NCBI GenBank assembly: GCA_027660625.1 | Contig: JAQDNC010000001.1 | Location: 1-64,000 of the forward strand | Origin: Coriobacteriaceae bacterium AM100-PB1-1D-6A | Lineage (GTDB): Bacteria; Actinomycetota; Coriobacteriia; Coriobacteriales; Coriobacteriaceae | Reading direction: 5' to 3' | DNA: 64,000 nt | In this document: positions 44,384 to 53,462 of the stretch, in pieces | Layout of the letters: each line of letters begins with the position of its first letter | Position numbering within the stretch: the stretch's first letter is position 1 | The notes under the pieces: model-generated | Seen by the model: the letters and a program-made list of their open reading frames with translations, nothing else | Databases searched by the model: none | Told to the model about the DNA's origin: nothing | Program-made: the position numbers and the translations under genes

Positions 44384-47300
44384 ATGGCGTTGCTAGTAGG
44401 ACTGGACGTAGGGTCGACGACGACCAAAGTTTACGCGATGCACGAGGATATGACCGAGGCGTGGTGGGGATATCGCCGCCACGGGGCGTGTCAGACAGCG
44501 AGCGTGCGCGCCATGCTCGGCGAGCTCGCCGAGCGCTTTCCCCATGAGTCGCTGCGCGTTGCGGTGACCGGCTCGGGTGCGCGCGATATCGCGACCGCGC
44601 TGGGCGCCTCGTACGTTCAGGAGGTGGTCGCCAACGCGCTCGCGATCAGCAGGTTCTATCCGCAGACGCGCTGCGCCATCGAGCTGGGCGGCCAAGACGC
44701 CAAGATGATCTTCTTCCGCACCAACGATAAGGGAGACATCGAGGTTGCCGACATGCGCATGAACGGTTCGTGCGCAGGCGGTACCGGTGCATTTATCGAC
44801 GAGATGGCAAAGCTCATGGGGGTCGGCACCGAATCGGGCGAGTTCGAGCAGCTCGCAAGCCGGGGAACGACCGTCCACGAGGTCTCGGGCCGCTGCGGCG
44901 TGTACGCAAAGACCGATATCCAGCCGCTGCTCAACGAGGGCATTCCTACCACCGACCTGGCGCTTTCGGCGCTTCACGCGGTCGCCCGCCAAACGATCGG
45001 CGGTCTGGCCCAGGGTATCGACATCGAGCCGCCGGTAATCTTCGAGGGCGGTACGCTCGCCTACAACCCCACGCTGGTCCGCGTGTTCCGGGAGCAACTG
45101 AATCTATCGGACGATCAGGTTATCGTCCCGCGCGATCCGCAGATCATGGTCGCGCGCGGTGCCGCCCTGTCGCTGACCGACATGTTCGCATCGTCCCAAC
45201 CGATCGACCTTCCCGACGCTTTTGTCCGGCTGGATAAGCTCGAGACGGTCGCGCCCGCAAGCGGGGAGGGACGTCTTGCCCAGCCCTTTTTTGCCACACC
45301 TGCCGAGCAGGCGGATTTTACGGCACGCCATGGCAAAGAGACGCCGGCAAAGGGTCCGGATGCGTATGCGCCCGGAGAGACGGTGCGTGTGGCGCTCGGT
45401 ATCGATTCGGGGAGCACGACGACCAAGTTCGCCCTGGTCGATGAGGCGGGTGAGCTTGTCGATTCGTTCTACGCGTCTAATAACGGCAGACCGCTCGACG
45501 TCGCCCAACAGGGTCTTGTCAGCTTGAAGAACCGCTGGGAGACAGCGGGAGTCACGCTTGCGATCGATGCCGTGGGCACCACGGGATACGGCGAGGAGCT
45601 TTTCGCGCGCGCGTTCCACGCCGACTACCATACGGTCGAGACGGTCGCGCACGCCCGCGCCGCGTGCGCATGCGTTCCCGATGCGACCTTCGTGCTCGAC
45701 ATCGGCGGACAGGATATGAAGGCCATCTGGCTCAACCACGGCGTGCTGACCGATATCGTCGTCAACGAGGCGTGCTCTGCGGGCTGCGGCTCGTTCCTCG
45801 AGGGTTTTGCCAAAAACCTCGGAATAGCCGTTGAGGATATCGCGACCGAGGCATTTTCGTCCAAAGCCCCCGCCGTTCTCGGCAGCCGCTGCACGGTGTT
45901 CATGAACAGCAGCGTCGTTTCCGAGCAGCGGCGCGGTAAGGGTCCGGGCGACATCATGGCCGGTCTCTGCCGTTCGATTATCGAGAACGTGTTCACCAAG
46001 GTCATTCGCGTTTCAAATCTCAACCGTCTGGGCGACAAAGTCGTCGTCCAGGGCGGCACGTTCCGAAACGACGCGGTGCTGCGCGCATTCGAGCAGTATC
46101 TGGGCAAACCCGTCACGCGTGCGCCCCACCCGGGGCTGATGGGCGCTATCGGTATCGCCCTGCTCGCGCGCGAGGAATGCCGCAAGGGCGACGCCGGCAC
46201 GTCGTTTATCGGGCTCGATGCCGTGGAGCGCTTCGAGCATCGCGAGTTCGGCGGCGTTACCTGCCGTCGGTGCAACAACCGCTGCCAGCGCGCGGTCGTG
46301 GCATTTGGCGACGGCTTGCTTTACGTCACGGGCAATCGCTGCCCGCGCGGCGGCGCCATCTCATGGGATGAGCTCGTGCGCGAGGTTCCCGCGGCGGAGG
46401 AGCTGCGTCCGCAGGGTGCTTGCGAGGCACGGGCACCCGGCACGGGGCGCGACCGGACCGCGGCTGCCCCCAATCTCTTTGTCGACCGCGAGAAGCTGCT
46501 GTTCGAGTCGTGCCCCACGGTTCCCGTCTGCGGGGGGCGCGATGTCACGATCGGCATTCCCCGTGTGCTCGAGTTCTGGGACACCATGCCGTTCTGGTCG
46601 ACGTTCTTCAGCACGCTCGGCTTTAAGGTGCGCGTCTCGGGACGCAGCACCAAGGCGATGTACGAGCGCGGTCTGGCGCACGTCACATCCGACACCGTGT
46701 GCTTCCCGGCCAAGCTCGTCCACGGGCACATCCGCAATCTCGTCGACGCCGGCGCCGACCGCATCTTCATGCCCATCATCACGACGGTGCCCACCGAAAA
46801 CACCGCCTCTACCAGCGAGTGGATGTGCGCCGTCGTAAAGGGATACCCCTACGTGATGCGCAATTCCGATAACCCGGAGGAGCGTTTCGGCGTTCCGTTC
46901 GATACGCCGCTGTTCCACTGGTACGACGAGGGCGACCGAAACCGCCAGCTCAAGGCGTGGTGCAAGGAGACCTTCGATATCGATGCCGACCTGGTTGCCA
47001 AGGCGACCGAGCAGGCGGACCGCGCGCAGCAGACGTTTGAGAACCAGCTGCAGCTGCGCGGCAGGCAGGTGCTCGAGAACGTGCGCGAGGACGGCGGCTA
47101 CGCGGTGGTGATCGCTTCGCGCCCGTACCACAACGACCCGCTGGTCAACCACGGGCTGCCCAAGCTCTTCTCTGAGCGCGGCATCCCCGTGCTGACGCCC
47201 GATGCGGTGCCGGGGGTCTGCAACGTCGATCTTTCCAACAGCCGCATCGACATCGTGAACAACTACCATGCGCGCATGCTGTCGTGCGCGGTCATCGTCG

Positions 47301-48823
47301 CATCGACGCCCGAGCTCGAGCTCGTGCAGATGGGCAGCTTCGGCTGCGGCCACGATGCGTATCTCACCGATGAGATCGCGCGCATGATGGGCGAGATGGG
47401 CTCCAAGGTTCCGATGATGATCAAGCTCGATGAGAGCGACGTCGCCGGTCCCATGGGCATTCGCGTGCGTTCGTTTATCGAGTCGGTCAACCGTCGTCGC
47501 GCGGAGGAGCGTGCCGAGGGCGCCCGGGTGCACGCGGTCCATCCGCTCGACGACCCGTATAAGGTCAAGTACACCAAGCGCGACCGGCACGACAAGATCG
47601 CGCTGGTCCCCAACACCTCCCATGCGTTCTGCAGGCTCATAACCGCGGCGATGCGCAATCAGGGCGTGCGCGCCGAGGCCCTTGATATCGGGCGCGAGGA
47701 TGCCATCCGCCTGGGCAAACGCTATGTGCACAACGACATCTGCTTCCCCGCGCAAATCGTGATCGGCGAGGCGCTCGCGGCACTCGAGAGCGGTAAGTAC
47801 GACCCGCACGACGTCGCCGTGGTGACTGGCAAGTATATCGGCGACTGCCGCCTGACGCACTACATGCCCCTGCTGCGCCGCGCGCTCGACGACGCGGGAT
47901 ACGACTATGTCCCGGTGCTCACCAACGACGACGTCGATGCCCACAATGCGCATCCGGGCTTCAAGCTCGGCCTTGGCCCGAGCATCCAGATCGCCTACGG
48001 TCTTCCCATGATCGATACCCTCGAGGCCATGCTTAGGCGCATCCGTCCCTACGAGCTCGAGAAGGGCGCGGCGGACGCTGCGTTCGACCGCGCGCTCGAT
48101 GAGGTTATCGAGGGCATGGAGCGCTCCGGGCTGAGAGGCCAGGCGACGGGCTTCAAACGCGCGCTTGCGATCATGGACGCCGTTCCGTACGACCGCTCGA
48201 ACCCGCATCCGACCGTTCTCATCGTGGGCGAGTACCTGCTCAATTTCCATCTCGGCGCCAACCACGAGATCGAGCGCTACCTCGAGGACAACGGGCTCGA
48301 GGTCATCGAGGCGCGCATGACCGACGTGATCCGCAAGACCTATTTCTACAAGCATGCGCAGTCGCGCGAGTTCCACGTCGACCTGTCGCTGCCCGAAAAG
48401 GCCTGGTACGCCACGGCGGACAACCTGTTCGAGCTCGCGCACGACCGTTGCGACCGCCTGGGCGCGGCGAGCCCGCTCTACGAGCCGCCGACGCGCATGC
48501 CCGAGCTCGTGCGCGCGAGCGATAAGATCCTGCACCATACGTTCGATGCGGGCGAGGGCGTGCTGATTCCGGCGGAGATCCTCGAGCACGCCAAGCGCGG
48601 CTGCCGCAACTTCGTGATCCTGCAGCCGTTCGGGTGTCTGCCCAACCATGTCGTGGGGCGCGGGCTCATCCATGCGCTCAAGGAGCAGTATCCCACGGCG
48701 CAGTTCCTGCCGCTCGACTACGATCCCGACGTGAGCTTCGCCAACGTGGAGAACCGTCTTCAGATGCTCATCATGAACGCCAAGGCGCAGGGGTGCGGTG
48801 AGGCGCATGGCGAGACCGCGTAA
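44384..48823 (+). CDS. Giant 2-hydroxyacyl-CoA dehydratase activase-like protein
   Basis: This 1479-residue multidomain protein begins with two tandem BadF/BcrA-type ASKHA ATPases. The first (about 1-265) has GLDVGSTTTKVYA, ELGGQDAKM and the Fe-S Cys in NGSCAGGTGAF. The second (about 335-605) has GIDSGSTTTKFALV, DIGGQDMKAIW and NEACSAGCGSFLEG. A Cys cluster TCRRCNNRC follows at about 625. A DUF2229 region begins near 720 (GIPRVLEFWDTMPFW), and a C-terminal half resembles the dehydratase subunit. Archerases of this kind use ATP to inject a high-energy electron into a [4Fe-4S] dehydratase. The reaction of these giant fused forms is not established. It is co-transcribed with, and overlaps by 17 bases, a TetR gene. 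Confidence 0.88.
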   Translation: MALLVGLDVGSTTTKVYAMHEDMTEAWWGYRRHGACQTASVRAMLGELAERFPHESLRVAVTGSGARDIATALGASYVQEVVANALAISRFYPQTRCAIELGGQDAKMIFFRTNDKGDIEVADMRMNGSCAGGTGAFIDEMAKLMGVGTESGEFEQLASRGTTVHEVSGRCGVYAKTDIQPLLNEGIPTTDLALSALHAVARQTIGGLAQGIDIEPPVIFEGGTLAYNPTLVRVFREQLNLSDDQVIVPRDPQIMVARGAALSLTDMFASSQPIDLPDAFVRLDKLETVAPASGEGRLAQPFFATPAEQADFTARHGKETPAKGPDAYAPGETVRVALGIDSGSTTTKFALVDEAGELVDSFYASNNGRPLDVAQQGLVSLKNRWETAGVTLAIDAVGTTGYGEELFARAFHADYHTVETVAHARAACACVPDATFVLDIGGQDMKAIWLNHGVLTDIVVNEACSAGCGSFLEGFAKNLGIAVEDIATEAFSSKAPAVLGSRCTVFMNSSVVSEQRRGKGPGDIMAGLCRSIIENVFTKVIRVSNLNRLGDKVVVQGGTFRNDAVLRAFEQYLGKPVTRAPHPGLMGAIGIALLAREECRKGDAGTSFIGLDAVERFEHREFGGVTCRRCNNRCQRAVVAFGDGLLYVTGNRCPRGGAISWDELVREVPAAEELRPQGACEARAPGTGRDRTAAAPNLFVDREKLLFESCPTVPVCGGRDVTIGIPRVLEFWDTMPFWSTFFSTLGFKVRVSGRSTKAMYERGLAHVTSDTVCFPAKLVHGHIRNLVDAGADRIFMPIITTVPTENTASTSEWMCAVVKGYPYVMRNSDNPEERFGVPFDTPLFHWYDEGDRNRQLKAWCKETFDIDADLVAKATEQADRAQQTFENQLQLRGRQVLENVREDGGYAVVIASRPYHNDPLVNHGLPKLFSERGIPVLTPDAVPGVCNVDLSNSRIDIVNNYHARMLSCAVIVASTPELELVQMGSFGCGHDAYLTDEIARMMGEMGSKVPMMIKLDESDVAGPMGIRVRSFIESVNRRRAEERAEGARVHAVHPLDDPYKVKYTKRDRHDKIALVPNTSHAFCRLITAAMRNQGVRAEALDIGREDAIRLGKRYVHNDICFPAQIVIGEALAALESGKYDPHDVAVVTGKYIGDCRLTHYMPLLRRALDDAGYDYVPVLTNDDVDAHNAHPGFKLGLGPSIQIAYGLPMIDTLEAMLRRIRPYELEKGAADAAFDRALDEVIEGMERSGLRGQATGFKRALAIMDAVPYDRSNPHPTVLIVGEYLLNFHLGANHEIERYLEDNGLEVIEARMTDVIRKTYFYKHAQSREFHVDLSLPEKAWYATADNLFELAHDRCDRLGAASPLYEPPTRMPELVRASDKILHHTFDAGEGVLIPAEILEHAKRGCRNFVILQPFGCLPNHVVGRGLIHALKEQYPTAQFLPLDYDPDVSFANVENRLQMLIMNAKAQGCGEAHGETA

Positions 48824-49496
48824 GGACGCCGATGCGCCCGATGCACGCACCCGTATCATCGAGGCGTTTTGGGAGCTCATCGAGAACAACAGCATCTTCG
48901 AGCTGTCGGTTGGCGAGGTGACCCGCGCCGCCCGGTGCAATCGCGGAACGTTTTACTACTATTTTCACGATTTCGATGAACTCGTCGCCATCGCCATAGC
49001 CCAACTGCTGCAGGATAACGAGCTCATCACCGATGCCCTCTGGCATTTTTCGAGCGAGGGCGACCTTTCGGCGTTCGACCGGCGCGACGTCCGCTGCCTG
49101 CTGCGGCGCATCGTCATCACCATGAGGGCGGGTGCCGCCGAGCAGGTCGTGCAGGGCATCCATACGATCATCATCGACCGCGTGAGAGAGATCGTCCACC
49201 CCGACGGAGAAGAGCTCAAGGCGGATTCGAGCTTTGCGGTGGGCTTTCTGGTCTCGGGCATCATGGACTTTGTGATGGCGGTCGGCTTTGCCCGGGAGGG
49301 CGGTGAGGAGATAGACCTCGAGCAGCTGGGGGACAGCGCGTGCGCGTACCTGAGGGCGGTCGCCATGCAGACGGTGGAAACGGTCGCGCAAGTCGAGGGC
49401 GTCGATACATCCGAGCTGCTCGAACGCGTCTCCAAGGAGGCCGATGCCTATCGCGCATCGCGTGCGACGAGTCCCGACGTGGTGAAAGACGCCTAG
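48807..49496 (+). CDS. TetR-family regulator of the activase operon
   Basis: This 229-residue protein has an N-terminal TetR HTH (about 12-58: RIIEAFWELIENNSIFELSV, then TRAARCNRGTFYYYFHDFDEL). A C-terminal all-helical ligand domain contains the conserved FLVSGIMDFVMAV stretch. The ATG at 48807 lies inside the end of the activase gene, so the two are translationally coupled; its site is GGTGAGG. The perfect 21-base palindrome at 44314 upstream of the operon is the likely operator. The inducer is unknown. Confidence 0.9.
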   Translation: MARPRKDADAPDARTRIIEAFWELIENNSIFELSVGEVTRAARCNRGTFYYYFHDFDELVAIAIAQLLQDNELITDALWHFSSEGDLSAFDRRDVRCLLRRIVITMRAGAAEQVVQGIHTIIIDRVREIVHPDGEELKADSSFAVGFLVSGIMDFVMAVGFAREGGEEIDLEQLGDSACAYLRAVAMQTVETVAQVEGVDTSELLERVSKEADAYRASRATSPDVVKDA

Positions 49497-49688
49497 GGTT
49501 TCTCTTGCGGGGCGCCTGTCGCGCATCGCGCGGTGAGTCCCGCGATGCGGTCATAACCTGCATTCATGTGAGCCGGGTTTATAGATATTCCTCCAGCTGT
49601 TAACATAGACAACCTGTGGGTAAAGAGACAAAAGCGCCGCCGACGGGCGGGCGTTTTGATTTCGATGAACTCATGTAAGGAAACGAGC

Positions 49689-52331
49689 ATGTTAGATAGA
49701 TTTACCGATCGAGCGCGCAAGGTCATGTCGATGGCCAAACAGGAGGCGCTCGATCTTCATTCAAATAAGGTGGGCACCGAGCACCTGCTGCTCGCGCTTG
49801 CCAAGGAGGACGAGGGCATTGCCGCCGAGGCACTGCGCTCGCTCGATATCGCCTACGACGACATCATGGACACCCTCAAGGAGGTCCAGACCACGGTTCC
49901 CGAGCCCAGTGAGGAGACCGAGGCGGCTAAGCTCGCCTTTACGCCGCTCGTCATTAGCGTTATGGAGCGTTCATTCCGCGTGGCGCGTGAGAATAACCAG
50001 ACCTACGTGTCGACCGAGCACTTGCTGATCGGCATCGTCGAAGAGGGCAACGGCATGGCCATGGACATCCTCATGCGCCTGGGTGTGTCGTCCGCCTCTA
50101 TCAAAAAGGCTATCGAGAAACTCACTGCCAAGGACCAGGACAAGAAGCGTCCGCTCGCCGGCGCCGGTGCCGGGCGTCCCGGTGCGGGCCTGCCGTTCTT
50201 TAGCGGCTCGGATGCCTCTCAGCAAAAGGGGAGTGGCACCGATACGCTTAAGCAGTTCGCGACCAACCTCACGCAGAAGGCGCGCGATGGCGAGCTCGAC
50301 CCTGTAATTGGTCGCGAAAAGGAAGTCCAGCGTATGATGGAAATTCTTTCGCGCCGCACCAAGAACAACCCGCTCATTCTGGGCGACCCCGGCGTGGGCA
50401 AGACGGCCATCGTCGAGGGCCTGGCTCAGCAGATTGCAGCCGGCAACGTGCCCGAGAACCTCATGAACCAGAATATCTGGACGCTCGACCTGCCGGGCCT
50501 CGTGGCGGGTGCCAAGTATCGCGGCGAGTTTGAGGAGCGCCTCAAGAACGTGATCCAGGAGGCCACCGAAGCCGACGACGTCATCCTGTTTATCGACGAG
50601 ATGCACACCATCATCGGTGCCGGTTCTGCTGAGGGCTCCATCGACGCGAGCTCTATGCTCAAGCCCGTGCTCGCGCGCGGTGCCTTCCAGATTATCGGCG
50701 CCACCACGGCCGAGGAATTCCGCAAGTACCTCACCAAGGACCCGGCCTTCGAGCGTCGCTTCCAGACCATCGATGTCGAGGAGCCGAGCGTCGAGGACAC
50801 GGTCAAGATCCTGACCGCGCTCAAGCCGCGCTACGAGGAGCACCACCATGTGCACTATACGCAGGGTGCTATCGAGGCCGCCGCGAACCTTTCCAACCGC
50901 TACATCCAGGATCGCTTCCTGCCCGATAAGGCCATCGACCTCATTGACGAGGCCGGTGCCCGCGCTCGCATCGCCGCGAATCGCGCGCCCGAGCCGGTGC
51001 GCGAGGCCGAGCATCGCATAGAGGAGCTCAAGGCCGCCGCGCAGGAGGCCACCGAGAGCGACGACATGAACAAGGCCGCCGAGATTACCGAGCGGCAGAA
51101 GGCCGCCGAGATTGAGCTCGCCGAGGCCAAGGCCGCCTGGACCGCCGAGCTCGACGCCAGCCCGCTCACCATCGATGTGAGTCAGATCGCCGATATCGTG
51201 TCCGTGACCTCGGGCGTGCCGGTGTCCTCGCTTACCGAGAGCGAGAGCCGTCGCCTGCTACAGGCCGAAAGCGTGCTCAAGACCCGCATTATCGGCCAGG
51301 ACGAGGCCGTCGAGGCCGTTGCCAAGGCCGTGCGCCGCAGTCGCTCGCCGCTCAAGGATCCGCGTCGCCCCGGCGGCAGCTTTATCTTCCTGGGCCCCAC
51401 CGGCACGGGCAAGACCGAGCTCGCCAAGACGCTCGCCGAGTATCTCTTTGGCAGCAAGGACGCGCTCATCAGCTTCGACATGTCGGAGTTCGGCAGCGAG
51501 TTCGAGGTCTCCAAGCTTATCGGTAGCCCCCCGGGCTACGTTGGCCATGACGAGGGCGGTCAGCTCACCAAGGCCGTTCGTCGTCACCCGTATTCGGTCG
51601 TGCTGTTCGACGAGATCGAGAAGGCGCACCCCGATATCTTCAACATTCTGCTGCAGGTGCTGGAGGAGGGCCGCCTGACCGATAGCCAGGGCAAGACGGT
51701 CGACTTCCGTAATACCGTGATCATCATGACGTCCAACGTGGGCGCCCGCGAGATTGCGCAGGATGCGAGCGTTGGCTTCGGCACCACCGGCGAGCAGGGC
51801 CTTACCTCGAGCGAGATTAAGGGCCGTGCGATGGGCGAGCTCAAGCGCCTGTTCCGCCCCGAGCTGCTCAACCGTATCGACGACATTGTGGTGTTCCAGA
51901 AGCTTTCGGGCGAGAACCTGACCAAGATCGCGCACCTGCTGGTGGACGACCTGCGTCAGCGTCTGATTGCCAACGGCATGAACATCAAGCTCACCGATGC
52001 GGCCTACGACAAGATCGTGGCCGAGGGCACCGACCTCACCAACGGTGCGCGTCCGCTGCGTCGTGCCATCCAAAAGCTCATCGAGGATCCGCTGTCCGAG
52101 GAGCTGCTGGCCGGCGAGTGGGGCGAGGGCGATACCGTCCTGTGCGATGTGGCCGACGGCAAGTTTGTCTTTAGCCATGGCACGGGCGAGATCCCGGCAC
52201 CGCGTCCGGCGGGCACGCTCGGTGGCGATACCGCTCCGGCGGCGCCGCACACCGGCAACGCCGCGCCTGTGAGCAGTGGCGTGAGCTCGGGTCCCGGCGG
52301 CATGATGCAAGCCGGTTCCGGCGCGCTGTAG
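49689..52331 (+). CDS. clpC: ATP-dependent Clp protease ATPase subunit ClpC
   Basis: ClpC is an AAA+ unfoldase that feeds proteins to ClpP. The 880-residue product has a double Clp_N repeat (about 1-145), AAA1 with [13 protein letters not shown] near 232 and [11 protein letters not shown] short middle domain (about 420-475, Glu/Ala-rich coiled coil) is ClpC-like rather than the long ClpB type. AAA2 has [13 protein letters not shown] near 569. The tripeptide VGF in DASVGFG matches a ClpP-docking loop and supports ClpC over ClpB. A Gly/Pro/Ala-rich tail ends it. ATG at 49689 follows AAGGAAA. No CtsR gene or clear HAIR/CtsR operator is seen nearby. Confidence 0.93.
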   Translation: MLDRFTDRARKVMSMAKQEALDLHSNKVGTEHLLLALAKEDEGIAAEALRSLDIAYDDIMDTLKEVQTTVPEPSEETEAAKLAFTPLVISVMERSFRVARENNQTYVSTEHLLIGIVEEGNGMAMDILMRLGVSSASIKKAIEKLTAKDQDKKRPLAGAGAGRPGAGLPFFSGSDASQQKGSGTDTLKQFATNLTQKARDGELDPVIGREKEVQRMMEILSRRTKNNPLILGDPGVGKTAIVEGLAQQIAAGNVPENLMNQNIWTLDLPGLVAGAKYRGEFEERLKNVIQEATEADDVILFIDEMHTIIGAGSAEGSIDASSMLKPVLARGAFQIIGATTAEEFRKYLTKDPAFERRFQTIDVEEPSVEDTVKILTALKPRYEEHHHVHYTQGAIEAAANLSNRYIQDRFLPDKAIDLIDEAGARARIAANRAPEPVREAEHRIEELKAAAQEATESDDMNKAAEITERQKAAEIELAEAKAAWTAELDASPLTIDVSQIADIVSVTSGVPVSSLTESESRRLLQAESVLKTRIIGQDEAVEAVAKAVRRSRSPLKDPRRPGGSFIFLGPTGTGKTELAKTLAEYLFGSKDALISFDMSEFGSEFEVSKLIGSPPGYVGHDEGGQLTKAVRRHPYSVVLFDEIEKAHPDIFNILLQVLEEGRLTDSQGKTVDFRNTVIIMTSNVGAREIAQDASVGFGTTGEQGLTSSEIKGRAMGELKRLFRPELLNRIDDIVVFQKLSGENLTKIAHLLVDDLRQRLIANGMNIKLTDAAYDKIVAEGTDLTNGARPLRRAIQKLIEDPLSEELLAGEWGEGDTVLCDVADGKFVFSHGTGEIPAPRPAGTLGGDTAPAAPHTGNAAPVSSGVSSGPGGMMQAGSGAL

Positions 52332-52351
52332 GGATTAACATAGCTTTGCGA

Positions 52352-52383
52352 AGGGGCACTCCTGTCGGGGCGCCCCTTTTTAT
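52352..52383 (+). terminator. Terminator of clpC
   Basis: AGGGGC and GCCCCT around a partly structured loop are followed by TTTTTAT. Confidence 0.75.
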
Positions 52384-52393
52384 GAGTAAATGG

Positions 52394-52424
52394 TGCTATA
52401 CTCAAAATACAAATATGTATAGCA
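52394..52424. promoter_or_regulatory. Operator and promoter of the RelB/PIN pair
   Basis: TGCTATAC (52394) and GTATAGCA (52417) form an inverted repeat that overlaps a TATACT -10 box. It lies 13 bases before the antitoxin start, typical of an autoregulated toxin-antitoxin promoter. Confidence 0.65.
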
Positions 52425-52436
52425 GAAGGAGCTAGC

Positions 52437-52796
52437 ATGCCTATATCGGTACTCGACTCACGGCCGGTCCAGATGAATGTACGCATGGATCGCCAACTCA
52501 AAGAGGCTGGGGACGCCGTGCTGGCGCATATCGGCATGACGCCGTCTCAAGCGGTGCGGACACTTTGGGAATATCTGGTCGTCAACGGATGCATGCCCTC
52601 GAGATCGGGGATTGCGGTACCGAGCTCTAACGTGCCAGCGACTGCGTCGGTGGAATCAAGGGTTACGCAAGGCAGCCACATCGTGCGCGATGCGTGCCTC
52701 AAATATGGCATCCCTGTTCCCGACCTCTTGGGTGACTACGATGACCTCTATGAGGAGGCCATGGCGGAGCGCTATCCCGAGTGGGTGGAACTATGA
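52437..52796 (+). CDS. RelB/DinJ-family antitoxin
   Basis: This 119-residue protein has a ribbon-helix-helix N-terminus (about 12-50: VQMNVRMDRQLKEAGDAVLA, then GMTPSQAVRTLWEYLV) typical of RelB/DinJ. A disordered middle and a C-terminal toxin-binding tail rich in Tyr, Asp and Glu (DLLGDYDDLYEEAMAERYPE) follow. It overlaps the PIN toxin gene by ATGA. It should repress its own promoter through the inverted repeat at 52394-52424. RelB/DinJ proteins usually neutralise RelE-fold toxins; here the partner is a PIN nuclease. Confidence 0.85.
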   Translation: MPISVLDSRPVQMNVRMDRQLKEAGDAVLAHIGMTPSQAVRTLWEYLVVNGCMPSRSGIAVPSSNVPATASVESRVTQGSHIVRDACLKYGIPVPDLLGDYDDLYEEAMAERYPEWVEL

Positions 52797-53314
52797 GCAC
52801 AGAAGGCGTCCTCAAGCTGTTAATCGATACCAACGTATGGATGGATTATTTTTCTGGCAGGTCCGACCGTACGGCAAATGTCGTCCATCTGATCGAGATT
52901 GCCGACGCCTCGGAGCGGATTGCCCTGTTTGCCTCGTCGCTTTCGGTCAAAGACGTGTCATATCTTGTCTCGGCGGCAATCAAGCAGGAGTGCCGAAGAA
53001 AGACTGGCTCACTGAGCGCTAACGCCATTGCGGCGGCAGACGAAACGGCTTGGGCATGCGTTCGACAGATGCGCGAGCTAGCCCTCATCGCCCCGGTCGG
53101 TGCAGACGAGGTCTTCGACTCCTTTGTGTTCAAGTACCACCACAATGACTTTGAGGACGACCTGATGCTGGGCGTCGCCAATCGCATTGATGCCGATTAC
53201 GTTGTGACGGAGGACAAGAATCTTATTAAACATACCAATGGTGTATGCATTAATGTTCAACAGGCGTTGAGGTTGGTTGAAGGGTCCAACGCCCCTTCGG
53301 CACGGCCCGTCTAG
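52793..53314 (+). CDS. PIN-domain toxin (putative endoribonuclease)
   Basis: This 173-residue PIN-fold nuclease is of the VapC-like group. The acidic active-site positions are visible as LLIDTNVWMDYF (about 8-19), the mid Glu/Asp region, NDFEDDLMLGVA (about 122-133) and DYVVTEDKN (about 140-148). It starts with ATG overlapping the antitoxin stop (ATGA), so the two are coupled. It is slightly longer than typical VapC (130-140). The RNA target cannot be told from sequence. Confidence 0.85.
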   Translation: MSTEGVLKLLIDTNVWMDYFSGRSDRTANVVHLIEIADASERIALFASSLSVKDVSYLVSAAIKQECRRKTGSLSANAIAAADETAWACVRQMRELALIAPVGADEVFDSFVFKYHHNDFEDDLMLGVANRIDADYVVTEDKNLIKHTNGVCINVQQALRLVEGSNAPSARPV

Positions 53315-53462
53315 CCTGCTTTATCTTAATAAAGTGGCGTTTCCCCGCCGTTAGCCGATGATGCAAGGGCGCTCGGCGTTTTCGACTGGTTTATGCACGC
53401 AAAGTCTGGGAATATACAAGACGCATGTCTTACTGTCTAACCAGTTGCGCCAAGGAGGCACC

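Noticed and set aside
46361..48940. 859-residue ORF antisense to the giant activase
   Set aside because: Shadow frame: biased composition, no ribosome-binding site, and the sense strand carries clear motifs.
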